This document shows positions 7,391-8,301 of a DNA stretch of 8,301 bases, one piece after another (the first letter of the stretch is position 1; every line of letters starts with the position of its first letter). Under the pieces are notes generated by a model. That model was not told where the DNA came from. It did no database searches and saw only the letters and a list, made by a program, of their open reading frames with translations. Origin of the DNA: CAZMXI01 sp964570205 (lineage in GTDB: Bacteria > Planctomycetota > Phycisphaerae > Tepidisphaerales > Tepidisphaeraceae); the NCBI GenBank assembly GCA_964570205.1, contig CAZMXI010000200.1, positions 1 to 8,301 on the forward strand, in the 5' to 3' direction. The position numbers were made by a program, and so were the translations under genes.

Positions 7391-8301
7391 CTATTTCTTC
7401 AATTCCTCGCCCATCACATTGAAGTACCGCTTGGCCACTTCCTGGGCACGCTTGTCAGCGCGCGAATCATCCACATCATCCTGTTCATCCGCACGACCGG
7501 CCTCAAGCACCTGCTGCAGCTTGATTTTCGACTCGCCTCGCACGTTCCGGTCCTTTACCAGCATGTTGGCCAGAATCCGTCCGTCGTCGATCGTCTTCGT
7601 CGGCGCCTTCTCCGGCTTCGTGTCGAACGGCGACTCCTCTTTGCCCATGCCTCCGCCACGTCCAAGCCCCGGACCGCCCTGGCCTCCTGGCGGCCTGTCG
7701 GGATCGACTTCGCCGGCCTCCCACCTGCCCATCCCGCGGCCCGGCCGCTTCGGTCCACCTGCCGCTTTCCCGGCATCCGCCATAGCGTCTTCAATCGCTC
7801 CCTTCAACGCATCCATCTGCTCGGCGTCCTGACGCATCGCATCCATCTGTCCCAGAAGATCCTCCATCTGCTGCGCCGCATCCGCGAGTTCCTGCATCTG
7901 TCCTGGATTGGCCCCTTGCCCACCCTGCATCGGCTGCGCCAGCTTTTCCATCGCCTGTGCCAGCCTCTGCGCTTTGCCCGACATCTGACCCGCCTGGTTA
8001 TGCGCGTTCTCACATTCCATGCACTCCTGCATCATCTTCTGCAATGCCTGCCGCTGCGCGGCGGACAGCCCAAGCTTCTCTCCCAGTTCTTTCGGCATCT
8101 CCTTCAACTGCCGCCGCGCCTCCCTGTCACCGCCGGCGGCGCGTTTCGCCAGTTCCGTGACCTTCCTGATATCCTCCTCGCTCGCCTTGGCCTGCTTCAA
8201 GGCCGCCGCCAGTTTCTGCTGGTTGCGCGGGTCCTGCGCCATCGCAGCCAGATCCTGGGCCAGCTTCTTGACGTAGTTCTCGTCGGTGCGTAACGGCTCG
8301 A
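7391..8301 (-). CDS. Coiled-coil, Met/Gln-rich protein of unknown function, C-terminal part (5' end outside window)
   Basis: Open to the right edge of the window. An ATG at 8242 is internal, because the frame continues upstream for at least 19 codons (EPLRTDENYVKKLAQDLAA), so 302 residues are visible and the true start is outside. The first two thirds are predicted helix, rich in Gln, Met, Ala and charged residues, with heptad-like stretches around 8180-7770. They include CMEC followed by His (about 8018-8001), a possible metal or disulfide site. Then comes a Gly/Pro-rich flexible linker (about 7760-7640) and a compact charged C-terminal segment ending in AKRYFNVMGEELKK. No enzyme motif or membrane segment is seen in this part. 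The gene stops 35 nt before the favoured start of the binding-protein gene. Large coiled-coil proteins, often with N-terminal membrane helices, occur beside MoxR/VWA genes in planctomycetes; that link here is inference. I do not recognise a named family. Confidence 0.85.
   Translation of the reverse strand, partial: EPLRTDENYVKKLAQDLAAMAQDPRNQQKLAAALKQAKASEEDIRKVTELAKRAAGGDREARRQLKEMPKELGEKLGLSAAQRQALQKMMQECMECENAHNQAGQMSGKAQRLAQAMEKLAQPMQGGQGANPGQMQELADAAQQMEDLLGQMDAMRQDAEQMDALKGAIEDAMADAGKAAGGPKRPGRGMGRWEAGEVDPDRPPGGQGGPGLGRGGGMGKEESPFDTKPEKAPTKTIDDGRILANMLVKDRNVRGESKIKLQQVLEAGRADEQDDVDDSRADKRAQEVAKRYFNVMGEELKK

Noticed and set aside
6774..7832. 352-codon plus-strand frame across the binding-protein and coiled-coil genes
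   Set aside because: It is antisense to two well-supported genes and spans their gap, with Arg/Pro/Ser-rich, motif-free translation.
8240..8242. ATG at 8242 as the true start of the coiled-coil protein
   Set aside because: The frame stays open with coherent helical sequence to the window edge, so this Met is most likely internal.

Overview
The window is GC-rich and every gene I can support lies on the minus strand. Five coding regions are separated by only 18-62 nt, so they probably form one transcription unit read from high to low coordinates. No rRNA, tRNA, CRISPR array, insertion sequence or gene-free stretch over 300 bases was seen. The pairing of a MoxR-type AAA+ ATPase with a very large membrane protein carrying two VWA domains and a glutamine-amidotransferase-like domain is typical of Planctomycetota. 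I therefore think a planctomycete-like bacterium is the likely source, but this rests on gene content alone.

Layout in transcription order: (1) 8301-7391, the C-terminal 302 residues of a coiled-coil, Met/Gln-rich protein whose start is outside the window; (2) 7355-6348, a lipoprotein substrate-binding protein of the iron(III)-type (FbpA/AfuA) ABC importers; (3) 6288-3784, an 834-residue protein that joins a 12-helix FbpB-type permease in frame to an NHL-repeat beta-propeller, with a lipoprotein-signal-like segment at the joint; (4) 3721-524, a 1065-residue VWA / amidotransferase-like / VWA membrane protein; (5) 505-1, the N-terminal 168 residues of a MoxR AAA+ ATPase that runs off the left edge.

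How they may work together (inference): MoxR ATPases are known to act with VWA-domain partners as chaperone-like machines that assemble or activate other proteins, often with metals or cofactors. Predicted topology puts the VWA and amidotransferase-like domains, the solute-binding lipoprotein and the NHL propeller outside the cytoplasmic membrane. MoxR and the basic C-terminal tail of the VWA protein would be inside. An importer-like pair embedded in a MoxR/VWA operon, with no ABC ATPase gene in view, is the most unusual feature of the window. The permease-NHL fusion is the most distinctive single gene.
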